Source: DYQY01 sp964643725 (lineage in GTDB: Bacteria; Margulisbacteria; Riflemargulisbacteria; GWF2-35-9; DYQY01). From it: a DNA stretch of 64,000 nt. A program made the position numbers and the translations under genes. Each line of letters starts with the position of its first letter. Position 1 is the stretch's first letter. Of this stretch, positions 51,271 to 60,540 are shown in pieces. The notes below the pieces were generated by a model that ran no database searches, was not told the origin of the DNA, and was given only the letters and a program-made list of their open reading frames with translations. The stretch is taken from the NCBI GenBank assembly GCA_964643725.1, contig CAZXTL010000007.1, positions 12,065-76,064 on the forward strand, given 5' to 3'.

Positions 51271-53516
51271 TATTCTATTGCCATCACTTCACCAATTGCA
51301 TTGTCATAAACAGTTAAGGATTCTACTCCACTTACATTAATAAAGGTATTTTGGTTGATTTTAATTATTAATCTATCATCATTATTTGTCTTACCAATCA
51401 ATGAACAATCTCCGTCAAATAGAGATTCAAAAGATTCTTTATTAACTAAAGGAACTGAAACAATATATCTACTCTGACTTTCTCCGAAAAGTATACTATC
51501 ATTTCTTAAACCATTTGAAGTAAAGGTTACATCTGCACCTATTGAATTACCTTTTATACATTCGAGAAGTGCAATTGCAATACCACCATCAGAAACATCA
51601 TGCACTGAATTGACTAAGATAGACTTTATCGCTTGAAGTATCTTTGTTTGCATTTTTAGTTCAAAATCAAGGTTAATACTTGGACAATCTCCGGAAACCA
51701 TTTTATGAACAACCTTCAAATACTCAGTTCCACCAATCTCGTCCAAATTGTGTCCAATTAAATATATTAAATCATTATCTTGTTTAAAAGTCATAGTCAT
51801 TGGTTCGACGCCTGCTTCAAAAAGCCCGACTATTCCTACAACAGGAGTTGGATAAACTCTTTGTTTTTCAGATTCATTATAAAGCGAAACATTTCCACTT
51901 ATGACTGGCGTACTTAATTTACGACAAGCTTCTGCCATACCTTCAACAGCCATATCTAATTGAAAAAATGAATCCTGTTTTTCTGGATTACCAAAATTAA
52001 GACAATTAGTCATCGCTAGTGGTTTTGCTCCTGTACAAGCTACGTTCCTTGAAGCTTCAGCTACTGCTATTTTGCCGCCTACTAATGGATTCAAATAACA
52101 ATATCTTCCGTTACCATCTGTCTTTACGGCTATCTTTTTATTTGTTCCTTTTATAAATAATACTGCTGCATCAGCTTCTCCTGGATTGATAAAAGTATTA
52201 GTTTGAACCATATGGTCATACTGTTCATATACCCATCTTTTTGAAGCAATATTAGGAGATGATATAAGCTTCTTAAAACATTCTTCTGCATTTTCAATTG
52301 TTACATCAGCTACATCAGAATTTTTAAATGCTCTAGTTGATTGAAGATAGCCAGGCTCTACACCAGTTCTTTGATATACTGGAGCATCATCTGCTAATGA
52401 CCTTGCTGGAACCTCTGCTACAACCTTTCCATTTTCTAATATTCTAAACATTCCATCAGTTGTAACTTTCCCAATGATCACGCCATGCAAGTCCCATTTT
52501 TTTATAATTTTAAATGCAGTTTCTTCTTTACCTTTTTCTATAATAACTACCATTCTTTCTTGGCTTTCTGAAAGCAATATTTCATATGGTGTCATTTTAG
52601 ATTCCCTTTGTGGAACTAAAGCAACGTCTATCTCTATACCATGATTACCCCTAGAAGCCATCTCACTCAACGAGCTTGTTATTCCAGCAGCACCCATATC
52701 ACCAAGTCCAACTACACAGTCAGTCTTAAGTAATTCCAAACATACCTCTATTAATAGTTTTTCTTGAAATGGATCACCTACTTGAACAGAACTTTTATTT
52801 TCTGTACTTTCATCTGTAAGCTCTACTGAGGCAAAGGTAGCACCATGTATCCCATCTCTTCCTGTTGAAGAACCAACATATAGCACTAAGTTTCCTTCTC
52901 CTTTTGCAATACCTTTTATCATACGACCGTACAAGGAATCTATTTCTTTATCACCAGACTGAACAACTCCAATACACATAGCATTCACAAGACAATTATC
53001 GCTATAGGCATCTTCAAAATATACTTCTCCAGCTATTGTAGGAACTCCAACACAGTTACCATAGTTACCTATTCCCTTAACAACATGCTCAAATAGATGT
53101 CTACTATTGCTATCCTTGGTAATATCACCAAAACGTAAAGAATCTAAGGCAGCAATTGGCCTAGCACCCATTGCAAATATATCTCTAATAATTCCACCAA
53201 TCCCAGTAGCTGCACCTTGATATGGTTCAATTGCACTTGGGTGATTGTGTGACTCTATTTTAAAAGAAAGACCAACCCCATCACCTAAATCAATAACTCC
53301 AGAATTCTCTCCTGGACCTAATAATACATATTCACTTTTTGTTGGAAATTTTTTTAAAACGTTTTTAGAATTTTTATAGCTACAATGCTCTGACCATAAG
53401 ACAGAATACATCCCAAGCTCATTAATATTTGGTGCTCTTCCTAAAATATCATTTATTCTGGAATATTCTTGCATGGAAAGACCATGCTCTTTCACGATTT
53501 CTGGTGTTATCTCCAA
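51270..53516 (-). CDS. purL: Phosphoribosylformylglycinamidine synthase subunit PurL (small type)
   Basis: Fourth step of purine synthesis. 748 residues, the small PurL that works with separate PurS and PurQ, neither of which is in the window. LWSEHCSYKNSKNVLKKFP near the start, the FKIESHNHPSAIEPYQGAATG metal/ATP segment (split by conserved positions), and VHDVSDGGIAIALLE in the second half. Start is TTG 53516, chosen because AGGAGG lies 7 bases upstream. 21 bases from nadD. Confidence 0.96.
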   Translation of the reverse strand: MEITPEIVKEHGLSMQEYSRINDILGRAPNINELGMYSVLWSEHCSYKNSKNVLKKFPTKSEYVLLGPGENSGVIDLGDGVGLSFKIESHNHPSAIEPYQGAATGIGGIIRDIFAMGARPIAALDSLRFGDITKDSNSRHLFEHVVKGIGNYGNCVGVPTIAGEVYFEDAYSDNCLVNAMCIGVVQSGDKEIDSLYGRMIKGIAKGEGNLVLYVGSSTGRDGIHGATFASVELTDESTENKSSVQVGDPFQEKLLIEVCLELLKTDCVVGLGDMGAAGITSSLSEMASRGNHGIEIDVALVPQRESKMTPYEILLSESQERMVVIIEKGKEETAFKIIKKWDLHGVIIGKVTTDGMFRILENGKVVAEVPARSLADDAPVYQRTGVEPGYLQSTRAFKNSDVADVTIENAEECFKKLISSPNIASKRWVYEQYDHMVQTNTFINPGEADAAVLFIKGTNKKIAVKTDGNGRYCYLNPLVGGKIAVAEASRNVACTGAKPLAMTNCLNFGNPEKQDSFFQLDMAVEGMAEACRKLSTPVISGNVSLYNESEKQRVYPTPVVGIVGLFEAGVEPMTMTFKQDNDLIYLIGHNLDEIGGTEYLKVVHKMVSGDCPSINLDFELKMQTKILQAIKSILVNSVHDVSDGGIAIALLECIKGNSIGADVTFTSNGLRNDSILFGESQSRYIVSVPLVNKESFESLFDGDCSLIGKTNNDDRLIIKINQNTFINVSGVESLTVYDNAIGEVMAIE

Positions 53517-53537
53517 AGCAATTCCTCCTGGTTAAAT

Positions 53538-54212
53538 CTACTGTTTGTTTTTCTGGAGTATTATTCTACCATTTATTTGAGGATTGCATAATACGGTATC
53601 ATCAGGAATATCAGAAAAAGTTTTCTGTTTTAAATATATTTGATTGTTATCCATGTAATCTAATACTTTTTGTGGTACAAATGATGATATATCTTCATTC
53701 ATATACCTATAAATTTTTACCATTGTAGAAGAGATATTCATTCCCTTCTGCTCTAATTCTTTGATTTTAGCCTTTTTTAAAATTGTAGTATTAATTTCTT
53801 TATAAACAACATCTTTAGGGAAATCTGGTCTATTAAAAATATAAAAGGTTACTAGCTCCATTAATTCTTCTATCTTATGCCATTTCTTAAGATCCAGAAC
53901 CACATCATAACCTATTAATATCCCAACATCCTCTGCCCCCTCTTTAAGAAAATGTTTTACAGTTTCTATTGTGTATGAAATACCCTTTTTGTTTATTTCA
54001 AAATTGGAATACTCAAATCTATTATTATCACTTATGGCTAACTTCAACATTTCAACTCTTTGTTCCGGAGTTGCCTTAATAATTTTTGAAAAAGGACTTT
54101 CATAACAAGGCATAAAAACCACTCTATCGGAATACTCTAAAGCTTGCTTAGCAATATAAAGGTGGGCATTATGAATAGGATCAAAACTTCCACCAAATAT
54201 AATCTTATTCAC
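53538..54212 (-). CDS. nadD: Nicotinate-nucleotide adenylyltransferase
   Basis: Adenylates nicotinate mononucleotide in NAD synthesis. 224 residues. FGGSFDPIHNAHLYIA holds the GxFDPxHxxH motif and the C-terminal signature ISSTMVKIYRY occupies the usual IS-S-T-x-IR place. About 30 residues follow the usual end (DIPDDTVLCNPQ...), slightly longer than average. GTG start at 54212, overlapping the rfbB stop by 4 bases (GTGA). Confidence 0.92.
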   Translation of the reverse strand: MNKIIFGGSFDPIHNAHLYIAKQALEYSDRVVFMPCYESPFSKIIKATPEQRVEMLKLAISDNNRFEYSNFEINKKGISYTIETVKHFLKEGAEDVGILIGYDVVLDLKKWHKIEELMELVTFYIFNRPDFPKDVVYKEINTTILKKAKIKELEQKGMNISSTMVKIYRYMNEDISSFVPQKVLDYMDNNQIYLKQKTFSDIPDDTVLCNPQINGRIILQKNKQ

Positions 54213-55276
54213 AGGGTTTCTCCATACTGTTTTAAATAATACTCAGTATATGAACCTGAAGTAACATTTTCTAACCAATTATTGTTTGCCAAATACCATT
54301 TAACTGTTTCGATAATACCGTCCTCAAAAAAATATTTTGGGGACCAACCTAATTCTTCTTTTATTTTAGTAGCATCTATAGCATATCGCAGGTCATGACC
54401 TAATCTATCTTGAACAAATTTTATTAAATTTCTACTGTTTTTTTCTCTTCCTAATTCCTCATCAACTAAGTCACACAATAAATTTACAATATCAATATTT
54501 TTCCATTCATTGTTTCCTCCGATATTATAAACATCTCCAAACTTTCCATTTTCTAGGACAACATCAAGAGCCTCACAATGATCCATTACATATAACCAAT
54601 CACGAATATTAAGACCTTGTCCATAAACTGGAATAGCCTCTTTCCTTACAATATTATTTATAACCAAAGGTATAAGTTTTTCTGGAAATTGAAATGGTCC
54701 ATAATTATTTGAACAACGTGTTATAAGTAGTGGCATCTTAAAAGTTTCATAATAAGCCCTAACCAAAAGATCACTGGAAGCTTTAGATGCAGAATAAGGA
54801 GAATTTGGACTTATCGGTGTATTCTCTGTAAAAAAACCTGTTTTCCCTAAAGATCCGTAAACTTCATCAGTAGAAACATGTAGGAATCTCATATCAGTGC
54901 CCTCTTTAACCCAAATCTCTCTTAAAGCATCTAATAGAACCTGAGTGCCAACAATATTAGTTTGCACGAATGGTGATGAATCCTTTATGCTCCTATCAAC
55001 ATGAGATTCAGCAGCAAAATGGATAATCCTGTTTACTTTATGCCCTAGAGAATATTCACCTTCTAAAATTCTTATTACTAATTCTTTATCTAAAATATCG
55101 CCTTTAACAAAAAAATATCTTGAATCATTAACAATTTCATCCAAATTTGTTAGATTTCCAGAATATGTAAGTTTATCCAAATTGATAACTAAAGAAGTTT
55201 GATATTTTGAAAGATAATATCTAATGAAATTGGAACCTATAAAGCCTGCTCCACCTGTAACCAAAACAACCTTCAA
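54209..55276 (-). CDS. rfbB: dTDP-glucose 4,6-dehydratase
   Basis: Makes dTDP-4-keto-6-deoxyglucose, precursor of dTDP-rhamnose and other envelope sugars. Rossmann motif VTGGAGFIGSNFIRYYL, active-site THR-Asp-Glu as VSTDEVYGSLG, YSASKASSD with the Tyr-x3-Lys pair, and NNYGPFQFPEKLIPL. I place the start at TTG 55276 (355 residues): GTGGAGG at 55291-55285 is the Shine-Dalgarno 8 bases ahead, while the GTG at 55291 is part of that site. First gene of rfbB-nadD-purL-purF. The other rml genes are not here. Confidence 0.95.
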   Translation of the reverse strand: MKVVLVTGGAGFIGSNFIRYYLSKYQTSLVINLDKLTYSGNLTNLDEIVNDSRYFFVKGDILDKELVIRILEGEYSLGHKVNRIIHFAAESHVDRSIKDSSPFVQTNIVGTQVLLDALREIWVKEGTDMRFLHVSTDEVYGSLGKTGFFTENTPISPNSPYSASKASSDLLVRAYYETFKMPLLITRCSNNYGPFQFPEKLIPLVINNIVRKEAIPVYGQGLNIRDWLYVMDHCEALDVVLENGKFGDVYNIGGNNEWKNIDIVNLLCDLVDEELGREKNSRNLIKFVQDRLGHDLRYAIDATKIKEELGWSPKYFFEDGIIETVKWYLANNNWLENVTSGSYTEYYLKQYGETL

Positions 55277-55342
55277 ACTAATAACCTCCACTAAATTTAT
55301 TATAGAATTAAATTAATATTAACCTTCAACATTATATCTATA

Positions 55343-56248
55343 TTATTCTGGTTTTAATATCTTTTTTAATTTTTCTACTGAAGCACGATATATTCTTGAA
55401 ATTTGAGACTCAGAAAGACCTACTTTTTCACCAATATCCATTAATGTAAGATCATTTACAGTTTTCAAGGTAACAATCTTTCTTTCAATGTCAGTAAGGC
55501 TCTCCATAGCATGTCTAAGAGTAACTTTACTTTCAATTCTTCCTGAAAATTCCTCATAATGTTTATTTATTCCAATATACATATAGGCCGCATCAGATAT
55601 CCAAGTATACAAACGAGTTGGATCAGCTTTAGTAAGGTAACGAATATAATCTCTCATAGCTCCATTTATTCTTGAATATGCAAATGGCCAAACAGCTGGA
55701 TTATCAAGTGGCTCCCAAACTCTTAATGTTTGCAAAAATTCTAATCTTGCGATATTCATTAAATCATCTTTATCAGTTGTTTTCATAAATCCAGGAAGTT
55801 TTCTAAGATAATTATTTACTAAGCTACCTATTTTGTAGTCAAATTGCTCGAAAAGCATGTCACTAAACCTACAGATAAGATATTCCTTAAGATCAATTGC
55901 TAACTCTCTTAAAGTCTCTCTAGATAATTCATCGGGAAATTTACCAGAAAAACAATCTGTAAGCATTTTTAATGCACGTTTTTCTAAAAGCTCTACTAAT
56001 TTTATATCCTTTAAAACAGTGTCTTCTCTATATTGATCATATTTTTTTTGAGAAAGAACTGCTTCCTCTAAATGCAATCCAGCTAAAATAACACTAATAA
56101 GTTCTAAAGCGCGATCTTTGTATCGCGACTCTACTTGTGAATCTATTATATTAGGTAAATTTTTAAATTCAAATTTTGTGCTAGTGGTATCAGAGTAATC
56201 ACCCCAACCTGACATTTCTTTACGTGAAAATTCTGTTTTAATTGACAT
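55343..56248 (-). CDS. FliA-like (sigma-28 family) RNA polymerase sigma factor with N-terminal extension
   Basis: About 301 residues. Region 2 is seen at about 160-205 (DKDDLMNIARLEFLQTLRVW, SRINGAMRDYIRYL), a region 3 trace follows, and region 4 ends the protein (SLTDIERKIVTLK, LTLMDIGEKVGLSESQISRIY). The SRINGAMRDYIR phrase is characteristic of FliA/WhiG-type factors. The first about 135 residues have no counterpart in ordinary FliA (about 240 aa) and are helical and charged. ATG 56248 is preferred over TTG 56254; no Shine-Dalgarno for either. Downstream of flhA and an unknown gene, so likely flagellar. Confidence 0.82.
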   Translation of the reverse strand: MSIKTEFSRKEMSGWGDYSDTTSTKFEFKNLPNIIDSQVESRYKDRALELISVILAGLHLEEAVLSQKKYDQYREDTVLKDIKLVELLEKRALKMLTDCFSGKFPDELSRETLRELAIDLKEYLICRFSDMLFEQFDYKIGSLVNNYLRKLPGFMKTTDKDDLMNIARLEFLQTLRVWEPLDNPAVWPFAYSRINGAMRDYIRYLTKADPTRLYTWISDAAYMYIGINKHYEEFSGRIESKVTLRHAMESLTDIERKIVTLKTVNDLTLMDIGEKVGLSESQISRIYRASVEKLKKILKPE

Positions 56249-56272
56249 AGTCAAATAATAACAAAAATAAGC

Positions 56273-56638
56273 TTAATTTATAAGTGTTTTGTCTAACTCT
56301 TTTTGTTTACAATGCCTATCAGCAAAAAACTTTACCTTATCTTTAAGGTAATCATCAGCCAAAATTGCATCTTTTATAACATCAACAACATCAGCATCTT
56401 TTAATAATTGTTCTCCAAATTCTACAAGTAAGGCATTTTTAATAATATTTTCTATTAAGTCTGACTCTGACATATTTATAGCGGGAATAATTCCACAAAG
56501 CTTAACAAAGTCATCTACGTAATTAGTTGCTGGTTCTATAGTATTTTCTAAAAATTCCTTGTTAGCAAATAATACAGATAATGGTACTTCATTGCTGTAT
56601 TCCTTATTTTGTTGAATGTTCTCATATACGCTTGACAT
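56273..56638 (-). CDS. Unknown acidic protein between flhA and the sigma factor, 121 aa
   Basis: 121 residues, acidic, predicted helical, no recognised domain. GTAGGAG upstream gives a good ribosome site for ATG 56638. AAGTATCGTAACC at 56669-56681 (GGTTACGATACTT on the coding strand) is a relative of the 14-bp motif seen at 38432 and 40686, with GAAA 17 bases further upstream. Ends 18 bases before the sigma factor gene. Position hints at a flagellar role, unproven. Confidence 0.55.
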   Translation of the reverse strand: MSSVYENIQQNKEYSNEVPLSVLFANKEFLENTIEPATNYVDDFVKLCGIIPAINMSESDLIENIIKNALLVEFGEQLLKDADVVDVIKDAILADDYLKDKVKFFADRHCKQKELDKTLIN

Positions 56639-56727
56639 GTATTTTCTCCTACTAAACTTAATTCATAAAAGTATCGTAACCTAAAGCTAACAATTTCACT
56701 ATAATTCAATCGATATTTATTAATTCA

Positions 56728-58827
56728 TTAATTATTAATAATACCGATAGACTGAACCTTAATCTGTGGCACAATCTCGTTATAAGACAATACTGCAAAC
56801 ATTGGGAAATTTCTTTCTATAAAACGCTTAAAGTGTGGCCTTAACCTTGGAGAACACAAAACAATTGATGGTTTTTTTAGTTTATTAAAATTCTTTAAAT
56901 GTTCTTTAATCTGACCCAAAACACTTTCCCCTAAACCTGGATCTAAAGCTAAGAAAGAACCATACTCGCTCTGATGTATTGCGCTTATCATACTCTCTTC
57001 TAGTCTTGGGTCTATAGTTACTACGGTGACAGTATCTTCTTTGTCAGCGTATTGTCCGCAAATCTGTCTTGCTAAAGACTGCCTCACATATTCAGCCAAA
57101 AGATTGGTATCTCTTGATACATGAGCATAGTCAGCTAACCTTTCAAGAATTGTCGAAAGATCTCTTATGCTAACTCTTTCTCTAACTAAGTTTTGAAGAA
57201 CTTTATGCACTTGTCCTAAAGAAAGCATATCAGGAACTAATTCTCTAACTATAGCAGCATTTGTATTTTTAACTAATTCTAGTAATGCCTGTACGTTCTG
57301 CCTGGTCATTATCTCATCTGCATATCGTTTAATGGTCTCAGCAAAATGTTCAGACACATAATCAACAATGGTTTTAGCTGGCACACCCATCTGCTGAAGT
57401 TTCTCACCAAATTCAGCATTTACCCAAACAGACCTACTTCCATTAACTGGATCTGTAACTTCTTCACCGTCGATTCCCTTTTCTTTAAGCTCTGCTAAGG
57501 TCATTCTTACATAATAGGCGTTTGTATAACCTTCGCCTAAGGCTACCTTCGTTCCTCTAATTTCTACCTTATATTGGTTAGGAGGTAAGCTCAAATCATC
57601 CATTACTCTAACGCCTGGAATAACAAAACCAAGCTCTTGTCCAATTTGATATCTAACGAGTGTTATTCTTTCTAATAGTGGTCCATTTTGAGAAGGGTCA
57701 ATAAGTGGAACTAAGTTTCTACCTGTTTTAACTGATATAGGGTCTAAAGCCAATGTTCCTAATAAGTTCTCAGGTTTCTTCATTGCTTCTTTGGCAGCCT
57801 GCTCCTCCTGAGCAGAAACAGAGTCTTCCTCTACAGCACTAGCCTTGTTAAGCATGAATCCTAGGCCTCCAGCTCCTATAGCAAGAAGCAGAAAGGGAAT
57901 TGAAGGTAACCCAGGCACTATAGCAAAAAGAGCTAAGATAACTCCTGTAAATAAAAATACATCTGGCTTTTTAAAAAGTTGTAGAACAATATCCGTACCC
58001 AAACTTTCTTCTGATGCAGATTTAGTAATAACTAAACCTGTTGAAATAGACATCAAAAGCGCGGGTATCTGGGCTATTAGACCATCACCTATAGTTAGTT
58101 TTCCAAATGTCTCTAAAGCTATTCCCAAGGTTAGGTCTTGTTGAAAAATACCAATTATAATACCACCAACAATATTTACAATTACAATAATAATACCAGC
58201 TACAGAATCTCCTCTTACGAACTTATTAGCACCGTCCATAGAACCAAAGAATGTTGCTTCTTTCTGAATGTCAGACCTTTTCTGCTTAGCCTCAGTGGCA
58301 TCTATAAGCCCAGAATTAAGGTCAGCATCAATAGACATCTGTTTGCCTGGCATAGCATCTAAAGTGAACCTAGCAGCAACCTCAGCCACACGCTCAGAAC
58401 CTTTAGTGATTACCATAAACTGAACAATAGTGATAATACCGAACGCTACAGCTCCTACAACCATATTGCCTTTGGTAACAAAATCAGCAAAGGCAAGAAT
58501 AACCTTTCCATCAAAGTCGGTTCCTAAGCTCAGTACTAATCTAGTAGATGCAATATTTAAGGATAACCTAAAAATAGTTGTAACTAATAGAATTGAAGGA
58601 AAAGCAGCGAAGTCTAGAGGTTTATGTAGGAAAATAGCTACTAAAAGAATAACAATTCCAATTGAAATATTAAATACCATCAGAAGGTCCAACAGAAAAG
58701 TTGGAATAGGAATGATCATTATAGCTAAAACTAACATCAGCAATATTGCTACGCCGAGGTCGTTTATAGGAAATCGTTTAAAAAAATCTTGCCAGTTAAA
58801 ATCACCGGCAAATGGAATTGACGCCAA
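56728..58827 (-). CDS. flhA: Flagellar biosynthesis protein FlhA
   Basis: Export-gate subunit of the flagellar type III secretion system, inner membrane. 699 residues. About eight transmembrane helices in the first 330 (LLMVFNISIGIVILLVAIFL), the conserved cytoplasmic loop between helices 4 and 5 (ARFTLDAMPGKQMSIDADLN), then a large C-terminal cytosolic domain binding chaperones (GFVIPGVRVMDDLSLP, QNVQALLELVKNTN). Start is TTG 58827, with AGGGGG 5 bases upstream. TTAAAA-17-TATAAT at 58888-58860 is a possible promoter. No flhB or fliPQR is in the window. Confidence 0.97.
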   Translation of the reverse strand: MASIPFAGDFNWQDFFKRFPINDLGVAILLMLVLAIMIIPIPTFLLDLLMVFNISIGIVILLVAIFLHKPLDFAAFPSILLVTTIFRLSLNIASTRLVLSLGTDFDGKVILAFADFVTKGNMVVGAVAFGIITIVQFMVITKGSERVAEVAARFTLDAMPGKQMSIDADLNSGLIDATEAKQKRSDIQKEATFFGSMDGANKFVRGDSVAGIIIVIVNIVGGIIIGIFQQDLTLGIALETFGKLTIGDGLIAQIPALLMSISTGLVITKSASEESLGTDIVLQLFKKPDVFLFTGVILALFAIVPGLPSIPFLLLAIGAGGLGFMLNKASAVEEDSVSAQEEQAAKEAMKKPENLLGTLALDPISVKTGRNLVPLIDPSQNGPLLERITLVRYQIGQELGFVIPGVRVMDDLSLPPNQYKVEIRGTKVALGEGYTNAYYVRMTLAELKEKGIDGEEVTDPVNGSRSVWVNAEFGEKLQQMGVPAKTIVDYVSEHFAETIKRYADEIMTRQNVQALLELVKNTNAAIVRELVPDMLSLGQVHKVLQNLVRERVSIRDLSTILERLADYAHVSRDTNLLAEYVRQSLARQICGQYADKEDTVTVVTIDPRLEESMISAIHQSEYGSFLALDPGLGESVLGQIKEHLKNFNKLKKPSIVLCSPRLRPHFKRFIERNFPMFAVLSYNEIVPQIKVQSIGIINN

Positions 58828-58859
58828 AATATCCCCCTAGTCTATATGGTATATGTTAG

Positions 58860-58888
58860 ATTATAGCGTGCTAGCTCTGGTTTTTTAA
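58860..58888 (-). promoter_or_regulatory. Candidate flhA promoter
   Basis: Minus strand TTAAAA (58888-58883), 17-base spacer, TATAAT (58865-58860), about 32 bases before the TTG start, in the 66-base gap after atpC. Confidence 0.4.
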
Positions 58889-58893
58889 GCTGT

Positions 58894-59130
58894 TTAGAAA
58901 AAAACTTTAATAATATCTTTATCTACAGAGGCAATCCCGTTATTTATTGTGACTTTTTCAACTCTATCTTCAGAAAAAAACAACGAAATTTCACCATCAA
59001 CTTGAGCTAACATAGAAATATGGTCGACTTGTAAGGTAGCGTCACCGAGCAAAGAAGGTAAAAAAACTTTTTCTACCTCCGTATATTCCTTTTGCTCAAA
59101 AAGATTATTAATAATAACTTTTAATGTCAT
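58894..59130 (-). CDS. atpC: F1Fo ATP synthase epsilon subunit (short form)
   Basis: 78 residues, beta-sandwich domain only: FLPSLLGDATLQVDHISMLAQ and VDGEISLFFSEDRVEKVTINNGIA. The usual 130-140-residue epsilon has a C-terminal helical hairpin that inhibits ATP hydrolysis; it is absent here. The same short form occurs in some other bacteria. Two bases after atpD; last gene of the operon. Confidence 0.9.
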   Translation of the reverse strand: MTLKVIINNLFEQKEYTEVEKVFLPSLLGDATLQVDHISMLAQVDGEISLFFSEDRVEKVTINNGIASVDKDIIKVFF

Positions 59131-59132
59131 TT

Positions 59133-60515
59133 TTAAAGTGTCTTTGCTTTCTCATACACATCTTCAATGCTTCCAACCATATAGAAAGCCTGTTCAGGTA
59201 TATTATCTAGCTTACCATCTAAGATATCTTTAAAAGAACGAATAGTATCTTCCCTAGATACATACTTTCCTTCTTTACCAGTAAAATGAGAAGCGACATA
59301 GAAAGGCTGAGATAAAAATTTCTGAATCTTTCTTGCTCTAAAAACAATTAGTTTATCATCTTCTGAAAGTTCATCAATACCAAGAATCTTAATAATATCT
59401 TGAAGTTCTTTATACTTCTGAAGTATAGAAATAACACTATTTGCAACTTGATAATGTTCTACTCCAACAATATTTGGGTCTAAAATAGTAGAAGTAGACT
59501 CCAAAGGATCAACGGCTGGATAAATACCAAGTTCAACAATATGTCTTGAAAGTACAGTAGTTGCATCTAAGTGTGCAAAGGTTGTTGCTGGAGCTGGGTC
59601 AGTAAGGTCATCAGCAGGAACATAAATAGCTTGTACAGAGGTAATAGAACCATTCTTTGTAGAAGTTATTCTTTCTTGCAAATCACCTATATCCGTACCT
59701 AACGTAGGCTGATAACCAACAGCAGAAGGCATTCTCCCTAGTAAAGCTGATACTTCTGAACCAGCTTGTACAAATCTAAAAATATTATCAATAAATAATA
59801 AAACATCTTTGTGTTCAACGTCACGGAAATACTCAGCTACAGTTAGTCCAGTAAGCCCTACTCTAAAACGTGCTCCAGGCGGTTCATTCATCTGACCATA
59901 AACAAGAGCTGTTTTATCAATAACTCCGGAATCCTTCATTTCTAACCAAAGGTCATTACCCTCTCTTGTTCTTTCTCCAACACCTGCAAAGACTGAATAG
60001 CCTCCGTGTTCTTTAGCGATATTTCGAATAAGCTCCATAATAAGAACTGTTTTGCCTACACCTGCACCACCAAAAAGGCCAATTTTTCCACCTTTTGGAT
60101 AGGGAACAAGAAGGTCTACAACTTTAATCCCAGTTTCAAACATTTCTGTTGTAGTACTTTGATCTTCTAATTTTGGTGCTTCTCTATGAATAGACCATCT
60201 TTCACCAGTTAACTGTTCACCAAAATCAACAGCATCTCCAGTAACATTGATTATTCTACCAAGAGTTTGAGCACCAACAGGCACGGTAATCGGCGAACCA
60301 GTATCAGTTGCTTCCATGCCCCTGACTAATCCATCTGTAGAGGTCATTGATACTGCTCTAACAACATCGTCACCTAAATGTTGCATAACTTCTAATACTA
60401 TTTTCTTACCATCATTCCATATTTCAACTGCGTTATACAGTTTTGGCAAACTATCCCTATCAAATCTGATATCAACAACCGGTCCTATGATTTGAGTAAC
60501 TTTTCCTTTTTGCAT
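59133..60515 (-). CDS. atpD: F1Fo ATP synthase beta subunit
   Basis: Catalytic subunit, 460 residues. Walker A GLFGGAGVGKTVLIMELI, catalytic-site GERTREGNDLW, Walker B VLLFIDNIFRFVQAGSEVSA, and the VPADDLTDPAPATTFAHLD segment. Strong ribosome site GAGGAGGATGAGG upstream of ATG. IDNIFRF replaces the more usual IDNIFRFTQ, a minor T-to-V change. Part of the atpF-H-A-G-D-C order. Confidence 0.99.
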   Translation of the reverse strand: MQKGKVTQIIGPVVDIRFDRDSLPKLYNAVEIWNDGKKIVLEVMQHLGDDVVRAVSMTSTDGLVRGMEATDTGSPITVPVGAQTLGRIINVTGDAVDFGEQLTGERWSIHREAPKLEDQSTTTEMFETGIKVVDLLVPYPKGGKIGLFGGAGVGKTVLIMELIRNIAKEHGGYSVFAGVGERTREGNDLWLEMKDSGVIDKTALVYGQMNEPPGARFRVGLTGLTVAEYFRDVEHKDVLLFIDNIFRFVQAGSEVSALLGRMPSAVGYQPTLGTDIGDLQERITSTKNGSITSVQAIYVPADDLTDPAPATTFAHLDATTVLSRHIVELGIYPAVDPLESTSTILDPNIVGVEHYQVANSVISILQKYKELQDIIKILGIDELSEDDKLIVFRARKIQKFLSQPFYVASHFTGKEGKYVSREDTIRSFKDILDGKLDNIPEQAFYMVGSIEDVYEKAKTL

Positions 60516-60540
60516 CTTACCTCATCCTCCTCTTAGTGAT

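Noticed and set aside
55277..55291. GTG start for rfbB at 55291
   Set aside because: The GTGGAGG there is the Shine-Dalgarno for the TTG at 55276, which also gives the usual short run into the Rossmann motif.
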